A stretch of DNA of 64,000 bases, from the NCBI RefSeq assembly GCF_051020975.1, contig NC_135032.1:3968001-4032000 (forward strand), read 5' to 3'. This DNA comes from Osmia lignaria lignaria (Eukaryota; Arthropoda; Insecta; Hymenoptera; Megachilidae). The position numbers and the translations under genes were made by a program. Below the pieces are notes generated by a model. It made no database searches and was not told where the DNA came from. It worked only from the letters and a program-made list of their open reading frames with translations. Shown here in pieces: positions 24,474 to 36,061 of the stretch; position 1 is the stretch's first letter, and every line of letters begins with the position of its first letter.

Positions 24474-26405
24474 TGATCAAAAAATATCATAGAACATAAA
24501 AAGTAGGAAACTTAATTCTCTACAAAAAAGGTCTCTTAACATTTTGCCATAGCTCGCTTCGTTTCCGAGATATTTGCAGATTTATCTCAAGGGAAGGGGC
24601 CTGACGGACATATTTCGAGATATTTCTTCTTCTTGTTGTTCTTCCTCTGCACAGCTAAGCTGGAAGTGGCATTTGCGGCTCGCACTAGTGCAGAGTTATC
24701 TCAAAGAAAGGGGCCACGGTGTTTCTGTATCTCTATTATGTTGGTGCGGCTTCGGAACTTTTAAATATCTTGATATATCTCGAGAACTACGCCTCTGATC
24801 GAAAAATATCATAGAACATAAAAAGTAGGAAACCTAATTTTCTACAAAAAAGGTCTCTTAACATTTTGCCGTAGCTCGCTTCGTTTCCGAGATATATGCA
24901 GATTTATCTCAAGGGAAGGGGCCTGACGGACATATTCCGAGATATTTCTTCTTCTTGTTGTTCCTCTTCTGCACAGCTAAGCTGGAAGTGGCATTTGCAG
25001 GTCGCAATAGTGCAGAGTTATCTCAAAGAAAGGGGCCACGGTGTTTCTGTATCTCTATTATGTTGGTGCGGCTTCGGAACTTTTAAATATCTCGATATAT
25101 CTCGAAAACTACGCTTCTGATCAAAAAATATCAGAGAACCTAAATTGTAGGAAACATAATTCTCTACAAAAAAGGTCTCTTAACATTTTGCCATAGCTCG
25201 CTTCGTTTCCGAGATATTTGCAGATTTATCTCAAGGGAAGGGTCCTGACGGACATATTTCGAGATATTTCTTCTTCTTGTTGTTCTTCTTCTGCACAGCT
25301 AAACTGGAAGTGGCATTTCCAGCTCGCAATCGTGCAGAGTTATCTCAAAGAGAGGGGCCACGGTTTTTCTGTATCTCTATTATGTTGGTGCGGCTTCGGA
25401 ACTTTTAAATATCTTGATATATCTCGAGAACTACGCCTCTGATCGAAAAATATCATAGAACATAAAAAGTAGGAAACTTAATTCTCTACAAAAAAGGTCT
25501 CTTAACATTTTGCCATAGCTCGCTTCGTTTCCGAGATATTTGCAGATTTATCTCAAGGGAAGGGGCCTGACGGACATATTTCGAGATATTTCTTCTTCTT
25601 GTTGTTCTTCTTCTGCACAGCTAAGCTGGAAGTGGCATTTGCAGCGCGCAATAGTGCAGAGTTATCTCAAAGAAAGGGGCCACGTTGTTTCTGTATCTCT
25701 ATTATGTTGGTGCGGGTTCGGAACTTTTAAATATCTTGATATATCTCGAGAACTACGCATCTGATCAAAAAATATCATAGAACATAAAAAGTAGGAAACT
25801 TAATTCTCTACAAAAAAGGTCTCTTAACATTTTGCCATAGCTCGCTTCGTTTCCGAGATATTTGCAGATTTATCTCAAGGGAAGGGGCCTGACGGACATA
25901 TTTCGAGATATTTCTTCTTCTTGTTGTTCTTCTTCTGCACAGCTAAGCTGGAAGTGGCATTTGCAGCGCGCAATAGTGCAGAGTTATCTCAAAGAAAGGG
26001 GCCACGGTGTTTCTGTATCTCTATTATGTTGGTGCGGCTTCGGAACTTTTAAATATCTTGATATATCTCGAAAACTACGCTTCTGATCAAAAAATATCAG
26101 AGAACGTAAATTGTAGGAAACATAATTCTCTACAAAAAAGGTCTCTTAACATTTTGCCATAGCTCGCTTCGTTTCCGAGATATTTGCAGATTTATCTCAA
26201 GGGAAGGGGCCTGACGGACATATTTCGAGATATTTCTTCTTCTTGTTGTTCTTCTTCTGCACAGCTAAGCTGGAAGTGGCATTTGCAGCTCGCAATAGTG
26301 CAGAGTTATCTCAAAGAAAGGGGCCACGGTGTTTCTGTATCTCTATTATGTTGGTGCGGCTTCGGAACTTTTAAATATCTTGATATATCTCGAGAACTGC
26401 GCATC
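24474..26405 (+). repeat. 6-monomer unit q-r-s-v-w-t (1932 bp), copy A
   Basis: The order q-r-s-v-w-t is repeated immediately at 26406. The final t monomer ends with GAACTGCGC near 26395, the variant seen at the end of the u monomer in the preceding 7-monomer unit. It therefore looks like a t/u fusion made when one monomer was lost. In both 6-monomer units r now reads TTATCTC instead of TTAGCTC (24896-24910 region), a change not present in r at 20610 and 22542. Confidence 0.88.
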
Positions 26406-28337
26406 TGATCAAAAAATATCATAGAACATAAAAAGTAGGAAACTTAATTCTCTACAAAAAAGGTCTCTTAACATTTTGCCATAGCTCGCTTCGTTTCCGA
26501 GATATTTGCAGATTTATCTCAAGGGAAGGGGCCTGACGGACATATTTCGAGATATTTCTTCTTCTTGTTGTTCTTCCTCTGCACAGCTAAGCTGGAAGTG
26601 GCATTTGCGGCTCGCACTAGTGCAGAGTTATCTCAAAGAAAGGGGCCACGGTGTTTCTGTATCTCTATTATGTTGGTGCGGCTTCGGAACTTTTAAATAT
26701 CTTGATATATCTCGAGAACTACGCCTCTGATCGAAAAATATCATAGAACATAAAAAGTAGGAAACCTAATTTTCTACAAAAAAGGTCTCTTAACATTTTG
26801 CCGTAGCTCGCTTCGTTTCCGAGATATATGCAGATTTATCTCAAGGGAAGGGGCCTGACGGACATATTCCGAGATATTTCTTCTTCTTGTTGTTCCTCTT
26901 CTGCACAGCTAAGCTGGAAGTGGCATTTGCAGGTCGCAATAGTGCAGAGTTATCTCAAAGAAAGGGGCCACGGTGTTTCTGTATCTCTATTATGTTGGTG
27001 CGGCTTCGGAACTTTTAAATATCTCGATATATCTCGAAAACTACGCTTCTGATCAAAAAATATCAGAGAACCTAAATTGTAGGAAACATAATTCTCTACA
27101 AAAAAGGTCTCTTAACATTTTGCCATAGCTCGCTTCGTTTCCGAGATATTTGCAGATTTATCTCAAGGGAAGGGTCCTGACGGACATATTTCGAGATATT
27201 TCTTCTTCTTGTTGTTCTTCTTCTGCACAGCTAAACTGGAAGTGGCATTTCCAGCTCGCAATCGTGCAGAGTTATCTCAAAGAGAGGGGCCACGTTGTTT
27301 CTGTATCTCTATTATGTTGGTGCGGCTTCGGAACTTTTAAATATCTTGATATATCTCGAGAACTACGCCTCTGATCGAAAAATATCATAGAACATAAAAA
27401 GTAGGAAACTTAATTCTCTACAAAAAAGGTCTCTTAACATTTTGCCATAGCTCGCTTCGTTTCCGAGATATTTGCAGATTTATCTCAAGGGAAGGGGCCT
27501 GACGGACATATTTCGAGATATTTCTTCTTCTTGTTGTTCTTCTTCTGCACAGCTAAGCTGGAAGTGGCATTTGCAGCGCGCAATAGTGCAGAGTTATCTC
27601 AAAGAAAGGGGCCACGTTGTTTCTGTATCTCTATTATGTTGGTGCGGGTTCGGAACTTTTAAATATCTTGATATATCTCGAGAACTACGCATCTGATCAA
27701 AAAATATCATAGAACATAAAAAGTAGGAAACTTAATTCTCTACAAAAAAGGTCTCTTAACATTTTGCCATAGCTCGCTTCGTTTCCGAGATATTTGCAGA
27801 TTTATCTCAAGGGAAGGGGCCTGACGGACATATTTCGAGATATTTCTTCTTCTTGTTGTTCTTCTTCTGCACAGCTAAGCTGGAAGTGGCATTTGCAGCG
27901 CGCAATAGTGCAGAGTTATCTCAAAGAAAGGGGCCACGGTGTTTCTGTATCTCTATTATGTTGGTGCGGCTTCGGAACTTTTAAATATCTTGATATATCT
28001 CGAAAACTACGCTTCTGATCAAAAAATATCAGAGAACGTAAATTGTAGGAAACATAATTCTCTACAAAAAAGGTCTCTTAACATTTTGCCATAGCTCGCT
28101 TCGTTTCCGAGATATTTGCAGATTTATCTCAAGGGAAGGGGCCTGACGGACATATTTCGAGATATTTCTTCTTCTTGTTGTTCTTCTTCTGCACAGCTAA
28201 GCTGGAAGTGGCATTTGCAGCTCGCAATAGTGCAGAGTTATCTCAAAGAAAGGGGCCACGGTGTTTCTGTATCTCTATTATGTTGGTGCGGCTTCGGAGC
28301 TTTTAAATATCTTGATATATCTCGAGAACTACGCATC
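26406..28337 (+). repeat. 6-monomer unit q-r-s-v-w-t (1932 bp), copy B
   Basis: This copy is near-identical to 24474-26405. Differences seen are CACGTTGTTTC in s near 27292 (copy A has CACGGTTTTTC near 25360) and, in the last monomer, CGGAGCTTTT near 28297 with GAACTACGC in place of GAACTGCGC. The GTTGTT change in s matches the neighbouring v monomer and could be a short gene-conversion tract. Confidence 0.88.
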
Positions 28338-28980
28338 TGATCAAAAAATATCATAGAACATAAAAAGTAGGAAACTTAATTCTCTACAAATAAGGTCTCT
28401 TAACATTTTGCCATAGCTCGCTTGGTTTCCGAGATATTTGCAGATTTATCTCAAGGGAAGGGGCCTGAGGGACATATTTCGAGATGTTTCTTCTTCTTGT
28501 TGTTCTTCTTCTGCACAGCTAAGCTGGAAGTGGCATTTGCAGCTCGCAATAGTGCAGAGTTACCTCAAAGAAAGGGGCCACGGTGTTTCTGTATCTCTAT
28601 TATGTTGGTGCCGCTTCGGAACTTTTAAATATCTGGATATATCTCGAGAACTACGCATCTGATCAAAAAATATCATAGAACATAAAAAGTAGGAAACTTA
28701 ATTCTCTACAAAAAAGGTCTCTTAACATTTTGCCATAGCTCGCTTCGTTTCCGAGATATTTGCAGATTTATCTCAAGGGAAGGGGCCTGACGGACATATT
28801 TCGAGATATTTCTTCTTCTTGTTGTTCTTCTTCTGCACAGCTAAGCTGGAAGTGGCATTTGCAGCTCCAGTAGTGCAGAGTTATCTCAAAGAAAGGGGCC
28901 ACGGTGTTTCTGTATCTCTATTATGTTGGTGCGGCTTCGGAACTTTTAAATATCTTGATATATCTCGAGAACTACGCATC
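28338..28980 (+). repeat. Two linker monomers with a single-base deletion
   Basis: The first monomer carries the linked variant set CTTGGTTTCC, CTGAGGGAC and GATGTTTC together with GGTGCCGC and ATCTGGATATATC. The second carries GCAGCTCCAGTAGTGC near 28861, one base shorter than the GCAGCTCGCAGTAG form. Both parallel the monomers at 3544 and 3866, 24,794 bp upstream, but the deletion is absent there, so it arose after the duplication. Confidence 0.8.
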
Positions 28981-30268
28981 TGATCAAAAAATATCGTAGA
29001 ACACAAAAAGTAGGAAACTTAATTCTCTACAAATAAGGTCTCTTAACATTTTGCCATAGCTCGCTTGGTTTCCGAGATATTTGCAGATTTATCTCAAGGG
29101 AAGGGGCCTGACGGACATATTTCCAGATATTTCTTCTTCTTGTTGTTCTTCTTCTGCACAGCTAAGCTGGAAGTGGCATTTGCAGCTCGCAATAGTGCAG
29201 AGTTATCTCAAAGAAAGGGGCCACGGTGTTTCTGTATCTCTATTATGTTGGTGCGGCTTCGGAACTTTTAAATATCTTGATATATCTCGAGAACAACGCA
29301 TCTGATCAAAAAATATCATAGAACATAAAAAGTAGGAAACCTCATTTTCTACAAAAAATGTCGCTTAACATTTTGCCGTAGCTCGCTTCGTTTCCGAGAT
29401 ATTTGCAGATTTATCTCAAGGGAAGGGGCCTGACGGACATATTTCGAGATATTTCTTCTTCTTGTTGTTCTTCTTCTGCACAGCTAAGCTGGAAGTGGCA
29501 TTTGCAGCGCGCAATAGTGCAGAGTTATCTCAAAGAAAGGGGCCACGTTGTTTCTGTATCTCTATTATGTTGGTGCGGCTTCGGAACTTTTAAATATCTT
29601 GATATATCTCGAGAACTACGCATCTGATCAAAAAATATCATAGAACATAAAAAGTAGGAAACTTAATTCTCTACAAAAAAGGTATCTTAACATTTTGCCA
29701 TAGCTCGCTTCGTTTCCGAGATATTTGCAGATTTATCTCAAGGGAAGGGGCCTGACGGACATATTTCGAGATATTTCTTCTTCTTGTTGTTCTTCTTCTG
29801 CACAGCTAAGCTGGAAGTGGCATTTCCAACTCGCAATAGTGCAGAGTTATCTCGAAGAGAGGGGCCACGGTGTTTCTGTATCTCTATTATGTTGGTGCGG
29901 CTTCGGAACTTTTAAATATCTTGATATATCTCGAGAACTACGCGTCTGATCAAAAAATATCATAGAACATGAATTGTAGGAAACATAATTCTCTACAAAA
30001 AAGGTCTCTTAACATTTTGCCATAGCTCACTTCGTTTCCGAGATATTTGCAGATATATCTCAAGGGAAGGGGCCTGACGGACATATTTCGAGATATTTCT
30101 TCTTCTTGTTGTTCTTCTTCTGCACAGCTAAGCTGGAAGTGGCATTTGCAGCTCGCAATAGTGCAGAGTTATCTCAAAGAAAGGGGCCACGGTGTTTCTG
30201 TATCTCTATTATGTTGGTGCGGCTTCGGAACTTTTAAATATCTTGATATATCTCGAGAACTACGCATC
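28981..30268 (+). repeat. 4-monomer higher-order repeat, copy 1 (1288 bp)
   Basis: Four monomers a-b-c-d occur in order: a ends GAACAACGC; b is preceded by AAAAAATGTCGC and has CACGTTGTTTC; c follows AAGGTATCTTAAC and has TTTCCAACTCGC with TCTCGAAGAGAGG; d follows CATGAATTGTAGG and has CTCACTTCG and CAGATATATCTC. The unit is followed at once by a second copy. In monomer a this copy has TTTCCAGATATT near 29121 instead of the TTTCGAGATG form found in copy 2. Confidence 0.9.
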
Positions 30269-31556
30269 TGATCAAAAAATATCGTAGAACATAAAAAGTA
30301 GGAAACTTAATTCTCTACAAATAAGGTCTCTTAACATTTTGCCATAGCTCGCTTGGTTTCCGAGATATTTGCAGATTTATCTCAAGGGAAGGGGCCTGAG
30401 GGACATATTTCGAGATGTTTCTTCTTCTTGTTGTTCTTCTTCTGCACAGCTAAGCTGGAAGTGGCATTTGCAGCTCGCAATAGTGCAGAGTTATCTCAAA
30501 GAAAGGGGCCACGGTGTTTCTGTATCTCTATTATGTTGGTGCGGCTTCGGAACTTTTAAATATCTTGATATATCTCGAGAACAACGCATCTGATCAAAAA
30601 ATATCATAGAACATAAAAAGTAGGAAACCTCATTTTCTACAAAAAATGTCGCTTAACATTTTGCCGTAGCTCGCTTCGTTTCCGAGATATTTGCAGATTT
30701 ATCTCAAGGGAAGGGGCCTGACGGACATATTTCGAGATATTTCTTCTTCTTGTTGTTCTTCTTCTGCACAGCTAAGCTGGAAGTGGCATTTGCAGCGCGC
30801 AATAGTGCAGAGTTATCTCAAAGAAAGGGGCCACGTTGTTTCTGTATCTCTATTATGTTGGTGCGGCTTCGGAACTTTTAAATATCTTGATATATCTCGA
30901 GAACTACGCATCTGATCAAAAAATATCATAGAACATAAAAAGTAGGAAACTTAATTCTCTACAAAAAAGGTATCTTAACATTTTGCCATAGCTCGCTTCG
31001 TTTCCGAGATATTTGCAGATTTATCTCAAGGGAAGGGGCCTGACGGACATATTTCGAGATATTTCTTCTTCTTGTTGTTCTTCTTCTGCACAGCTAAGCT
31101 GGAAGTGGCATTTCCAACTCGCAATAGTGCAGAGTTATCTCGAAGAGAGGGGCCACGGTGTTTCTGTATCTCTATTATGTTGGTGCGGCTTCGGAACTTT
31201 TAAATATCTTGATATATCTCGAGAACTACGCGTCTGATCAAAAAATATCATAGAACATGAATTGTAGGAAACATAATTCTCTACAAAAAAGGTCTCTTAA
31301 CATTTTGCCATAGCTCACTTCGTTTCCGAGATATTTGCAGATATATCTCAAGGGAAGGGGCCTGACGGACATATTTCGAGATATTTCTTCTTCTTGTTGT
31401 TCTTCTTCTGCACAGCTAAGCTGGAAGTGGCATTTGCAGCTCGCAATAGTGCAGAGTTATCTCAAAGAAAGGGGCCACGGTGTTTCTGTATCTCTATTAT
31501 GTTGGTGCGGCTTCGGAACTTTTAAATATCTTGATATATCTCGAGAACTACGCATC
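30269..31556 (+). repeat. 4-monomer higher-order repeat, copy 2 (1288 bp)
   Basis: This copy repeats a-b-c-d of 28981-30268. b, c and d look identical by eye; the first monomer differs by carrying the CTTGG/GAGGGAC/GATGTTTC set. A third, partial copy (a-b-c) lies at the window start, about 160-963. Confidence 0.9.
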
Positions 31557-33486
31557 TGATCAAAAAATATCGTAGAACATAAAAAGTAGGAAACTTAATT
31601 CTCTACAAATAAGGTCTCTTAACATTTTGCCATAGCTCGCTTGGTTTCCGAGATATTTGCAGATTTATCTCAAGGGAAGGGGCCTGAGGGACATATTTCG
31701 AGATGTTTCTTCTTCTTGTTGTTCTTCTTCTGCACAGCTAAGCTGGAAGTGGCATTTGCAGCTCGCAATAGTGCAGAGTTATCTCAAAGAAAGGGGCCAC
31801 GGTGTTTCTGTATCTCTATTATGTTGGTGCGGCTTCGGAACTTTTAAATATCTTGATATATGTCGAGAACTACGCATCTGATCAAAAAATATCATAGAAC
31901 ATAAAAAGTAGGAAACTTAATTCTCTACAAAAAAGGTCTCTTAACATTTTGCCATAGCTCGCTTCGTTTCCGAGATATTTGCAGATTTATCTCAAGGGAA
32001 GGGTCCTGACGTACATATTTCGAGATATTTCTTCTTCTTGTTGTTCTTCTTCTGCACAGCTAAACTGGAAGTGGCATTTCCAGCTCGCAATCGTGCAGAG
32101 TTATCTCAAAGAGAGGGGCCACGGTGTTTCTGTATCTCTATTATGTTGGTGCGGCTTCGGAACTTTTAAATATCTTGATATATCTCGAGAACTACGCATC
32201 TGATCAAAAAATATCATAGAACATAAAAAGTAGGAAACCTAATTTTCTACAAAAAAGGTCTCTTAACATTTTGCCGTAGCTCGCTTCGTTTCCGATATAT
32301 TTGCAGATTTATCTCAAGGGAACGGGCCTGACGGACATATTTCGAAATATTTCTTCTTCTTGTTGTTCCTCTTCTGCACAGCTAAGCTGGAAGTGGCATT
32401 TGCAGGTCGCAATAGTGCAGAGTTATCTCAAAGAAAGGGGCCACGGTGTTTCTGTATCTCTATTATGTTGGTGCGGCTTCGGAACTTTTAAATATCTCGA
32501 TATATCTCGAAAACTACGCTTCTGATCAAAAAATATCAGAGAACCTAAATTGTAGGAAACATAATTCTCTACAAAAAAGGTCTCTTAACATTTTGCCATA
32601 GCTCGCTTCGTTTCCGAGATATTTGCAGATTTATCTCAAGGGAAGGGTCCTGACGGACATATTTCGAGATATTTCTTCTTCTTGTTGTTCTTCTTCTGCA
32701 CAGCTAAACTGGAAGTGGCATTTCCAGCTCGCAATCGTGCAGAGTTATCTCAAAGAGAGGGGCCACGGTGTTTCTGTATCTCTATTATGTTGGTGCGGCT
32801 TCGGAACTTTTAAATATCTCGATATATCTCGAAAACTACGCTTCTGATCAAAAAATATCATAGAACATAAATTGTAGGAAACATAATTCTCTACAAAAAA
32901 CGTCTCAACATTTTGCCATAGCTCGCTTCGTTTCCGAGATATTTGCAGATTCAGCTGAAAGGAACTGGCCTGACGGACATATTTCGAGATATTTCTTCTT
33001 CTTGTTGTTCTTCCTCTGCACAGCTAAGCTGGAAGTGGCATTTGCAGCTCGCAATAGTGCAGAGTTATCTCAAAGAAAGGGGCCACGGTGTTTCTGTATC
33101 TCTATTATGTTGGTGCGGCTTCGGAACTTTTAAATATCTTGATATATCTCGAAAACTACGCATCTGATCAAAAAATACCATAGAACATAAAAAGTAGGAA
33201 ACTTAATTCTCTACAAGAAAGCTCTCTTAACATTTTGCCATAGCTCGCTTCGTTTCCGAGATATTTGCAGATTTACCTCAAGGGAAGGGGCCTGACGGAC
33301 ATATTTCGAGATATTTCTTCTTCTTGTTGTTCTTCTTCTGCACAGCTAAGCTGGAAGTGGCATTTGCAGCTCGCACTAGTGCAGAGTTATCTCAAAGAAA
33401 GGGGCCACGGTGTTTCTGTATCTCTATTATGTTGGTGCGGCTTCGGAACTTTTAAATATCTCGATATATCTCGAAAACTACGCTTC
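31557..33486 (+). repeat. Chimeric monomers with the only 2-base deletion (6 monomers)
   Basis: These monomers mix tags from separate subfamilies. 31557 has the GATGTTTC set. 31879 and 32523 have GGGTCCTGACG. 32201 has GGGAACGGGCC. 32843 has GATTCAGCTGAAAGGAAC near 32948. Between 32523 and 32843 the spacing is 320 because AACGTCTCAACAT near 32899 lacks two bases of the usual GGTCTCTTAACAT. The CAGCT/GGAACTGG variant recurs only at about 38315, with a related CACCT form at 39602, so this marks entry into a different subfamily neighbourhood. Confidence 0.8.
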
Positions 33487-36061
33487 TGATCAAAAAATAT
33501 CGTAGAACATAAATTGTAGGAAACATAATTCTCTACAAAAAAGGTCTCTTAACATTTTGCGATAGCTCGCTTCGTTTCCGAGATATTTGCAGATTTATCT
33601 CAAGGGAAGGGGCCTGACGGACATATTTCGAGATATTTCTTCTTCTTGTTGTTCTTCTTCTGCACAGCTAAGCTGGAAGTGGCATTTGCGGCTCGCACTA
33701 GTGCAGAGTTATCTCAAAGAAAGGGGCCACGGTGTTTCTGTATCCCTATTATGTTGGTGCGGCTTCGGAACTTTTAAATATCTTGATATATCTCGAGAAC
33801 TACGCATCTGATCAAAAAATATCATAGAACATAAAAAGTAGGAAACTTAATTCTCTACAAAAAAGGTCTCTTAACATTTTGCCATAGCTCGCTTCGTTTC
33901 CGAGATATTTGCAGATTTATCTCAAGGGAAGGGGCCTGACGGACATATTTCGAGATATTTCTTCTTCTTGTTGTTCTTCTTCTGCACAGCTAAGCTGGAA
34001 GTGGCATTTGCGGCTCGCACTAGTGCAGAGTTATCTCAAAGAAAGGGGCCACGGTGTTTCTGTATCCCTATTATGTTGGTGCGGCTTCGGAACTTTTAAA
34101 TATCTTGATATATCTCGAGAACTACGCATCTGATCAAAAAATATCATAGAACATAAAAAGTAGGAAACTTAATTCTCTACAAAAAAGGTCTCTTAACATT
34201 TTGCCATAGCTCGCTTCGTTTCCGAGATATTTGCAGATATATCTCAAGGGAAGGGGCCTGACGGACATACTTCGAGATATTTCTTCTTCTTGTTGCTCTT
34301 CTTCTGCACAGCTAAGCTGGAAGTGGCATTTACAGCTCGCAATAGTGCAGAGTTATCTCAAAGAAAGGGGCCACGGTGTTTCTGTATCTCTATTATGTTG
34401 GTGCGGCTTCGGAACTTTTAAATATCTTGATATATCTCGAGAACTACGCATCTGATCAGAAAATATCATAGAACATAAATTCTAGGAAACATAATTCTCT
34501 ACAAAAAAGGTCTCTTAACATTTTGCCATAGCTCGCTTCGTTTCCGAGATATTTGCAGATATATCTCAAGGGAAGGGGCCTGACGGACATATTTCGAGAT
34601 ATTTCTTCTTCTTGTTGTTCTTCTTCTGCACAGCTAAGCTGGAAATGGCATTTGCGGCTCGCACTAGTGCAGAGTTATCTCAAAGAGAGGGGCCACGATG
34701 TTTCTGTATCTCTATTATGTTGGTGCGGCTTCGGAACTTTTAAATATCTTGATATATCTCGAGAACTACGCATCTAATCAGAAAATATCATAGAAGATAA
34801 AAAGTAGGAAACTTAATTCTCTACAAAAAAGGTCTCTTAACATTTTGCCATAGCTCGCTTCGTTTCCGAGATATTTGCAGATTTATCTCAAGGTAAGGGG
34901 CCTGACGGACATATTTCGAGATATTTCTTCTTCTTGTTGTTCTTCTTCTGCACAGCTAAGCTGGAAGTGGCATTTGCGGCTCGCACTAGTGCAGAGTTAT
35001 CTCAAAGAAAGGGGCCACGGTGTTTCTGTATCCCTATTATGTTGGTGCGGCTTCGGAACTTTTAAATATCTTGATATATCTCGAGAACTACGCATCTGAT
35101 CAAAAAATATCATAGAACATAAAAAGTAGGAAACTTAATTCTCTACAAAAAAGGTCTCTTAACATTTTGCCATAGCTCGCTTCGTTTCCGAGATATTTGC
35201 AGATATATCTCAAGGGAAGGGGCCTGACGGACATACTTCGAGATATTTCTTCTTCTTGTTGTTCTTCTTCTGCACAGCTAAGCTGGAAGTGGCATTTACA
35301 GCTCGCAATAGTGCAGAGTTATCTCAAAGAAAGGGGCCACGGTGTTTCTGTATCTCTATTATGTTGGTGCGGCTTCGGAACTTTTAAATATCTTGATATA
35401 TCTCGAGAACTACGCATCTGATCAGAAAATATCATAGAACATAAATTCTAGGAAACATAATTCTCTACAAAAAAGGTCTCTTAACATTTTGCCATAGCTC
35501 GCTTCGTTTCCGAGATATTTGCAGATATATCTCAAGGGAAGGGGCCTGACGGACATATTTCGAGATATTTCTTCTTCTTGTTGTTCTTCTTCTGCGCAGC
35601 TAAGCTGGAAGTGGCATTTGCAGCTCGCAATAGTGCAGAGATATCTCAAAGAAAGGGGCCACGGTGTTTCTGTATCTCTATTATGTTGGCGCGGCTTCGG
35701 AACTTTTAAATATCTTGATATATCTCGAGAACTACGCGTCTGATCAAACAATATCATAGAACATACAAAGTAGGAAACTTAATTCTCTACAAAAAAGGTC
35801 TCTTAACATTTTGCCATAGCTCGCTTCGTTTCCGAGATATTTGCAGATTTATCTCAAGGGAAGGGGCCTGACGGACATATTTCGAGATATTTCTTCTTCT
35901 TGTTGTTCTTCTTCTGCACAGCTAAGCTGGAAGTGGCATTTGCGGCTCGCACTAGTGCAGAGTTATCTCAAAGAGAGGGGCCACGATGTTTCTGTATCTC
36001 TATTATGTTGGTGCGGCTTCGGAACTTTTAAATATCTTGATATATCTCGAGAACTACGCAT
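33487..36061 (+). repeat. 3- and 4-monomer duplications (8 monomers)
   Basis: The monomers at 33487 and 33809 are adjacent near-twins (GCGGCTCGCACTAG with GTATCCCTATT). About 33780-34650 parallels 34746-35616 at 966 bp; tags are GACATACTTCGAG, TTTACAGCTCGC, GATCAGAAAATATC and AAATTCTAGG. The segment around 34650-34870 (CACGATGTTTC then TCTAATCAGAAAATATC and GAAGATAAAAAG) recurs at 1288 bp spacing near 35938-36090. Shifts of 1, 3 and 4 monomers thus overlap within 2.6 kb. Confidence 0.82.

Noticed and set aside
35422..35757. A 111-codon minus-strand open frame with an ATG start
   Set aside because: It is the longest frame in the window, but it exists only because a few private substitutions remove stops in two neighbouring satellite monomers. 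No copy elsewhere keeps it and it shows no recognisable domain.
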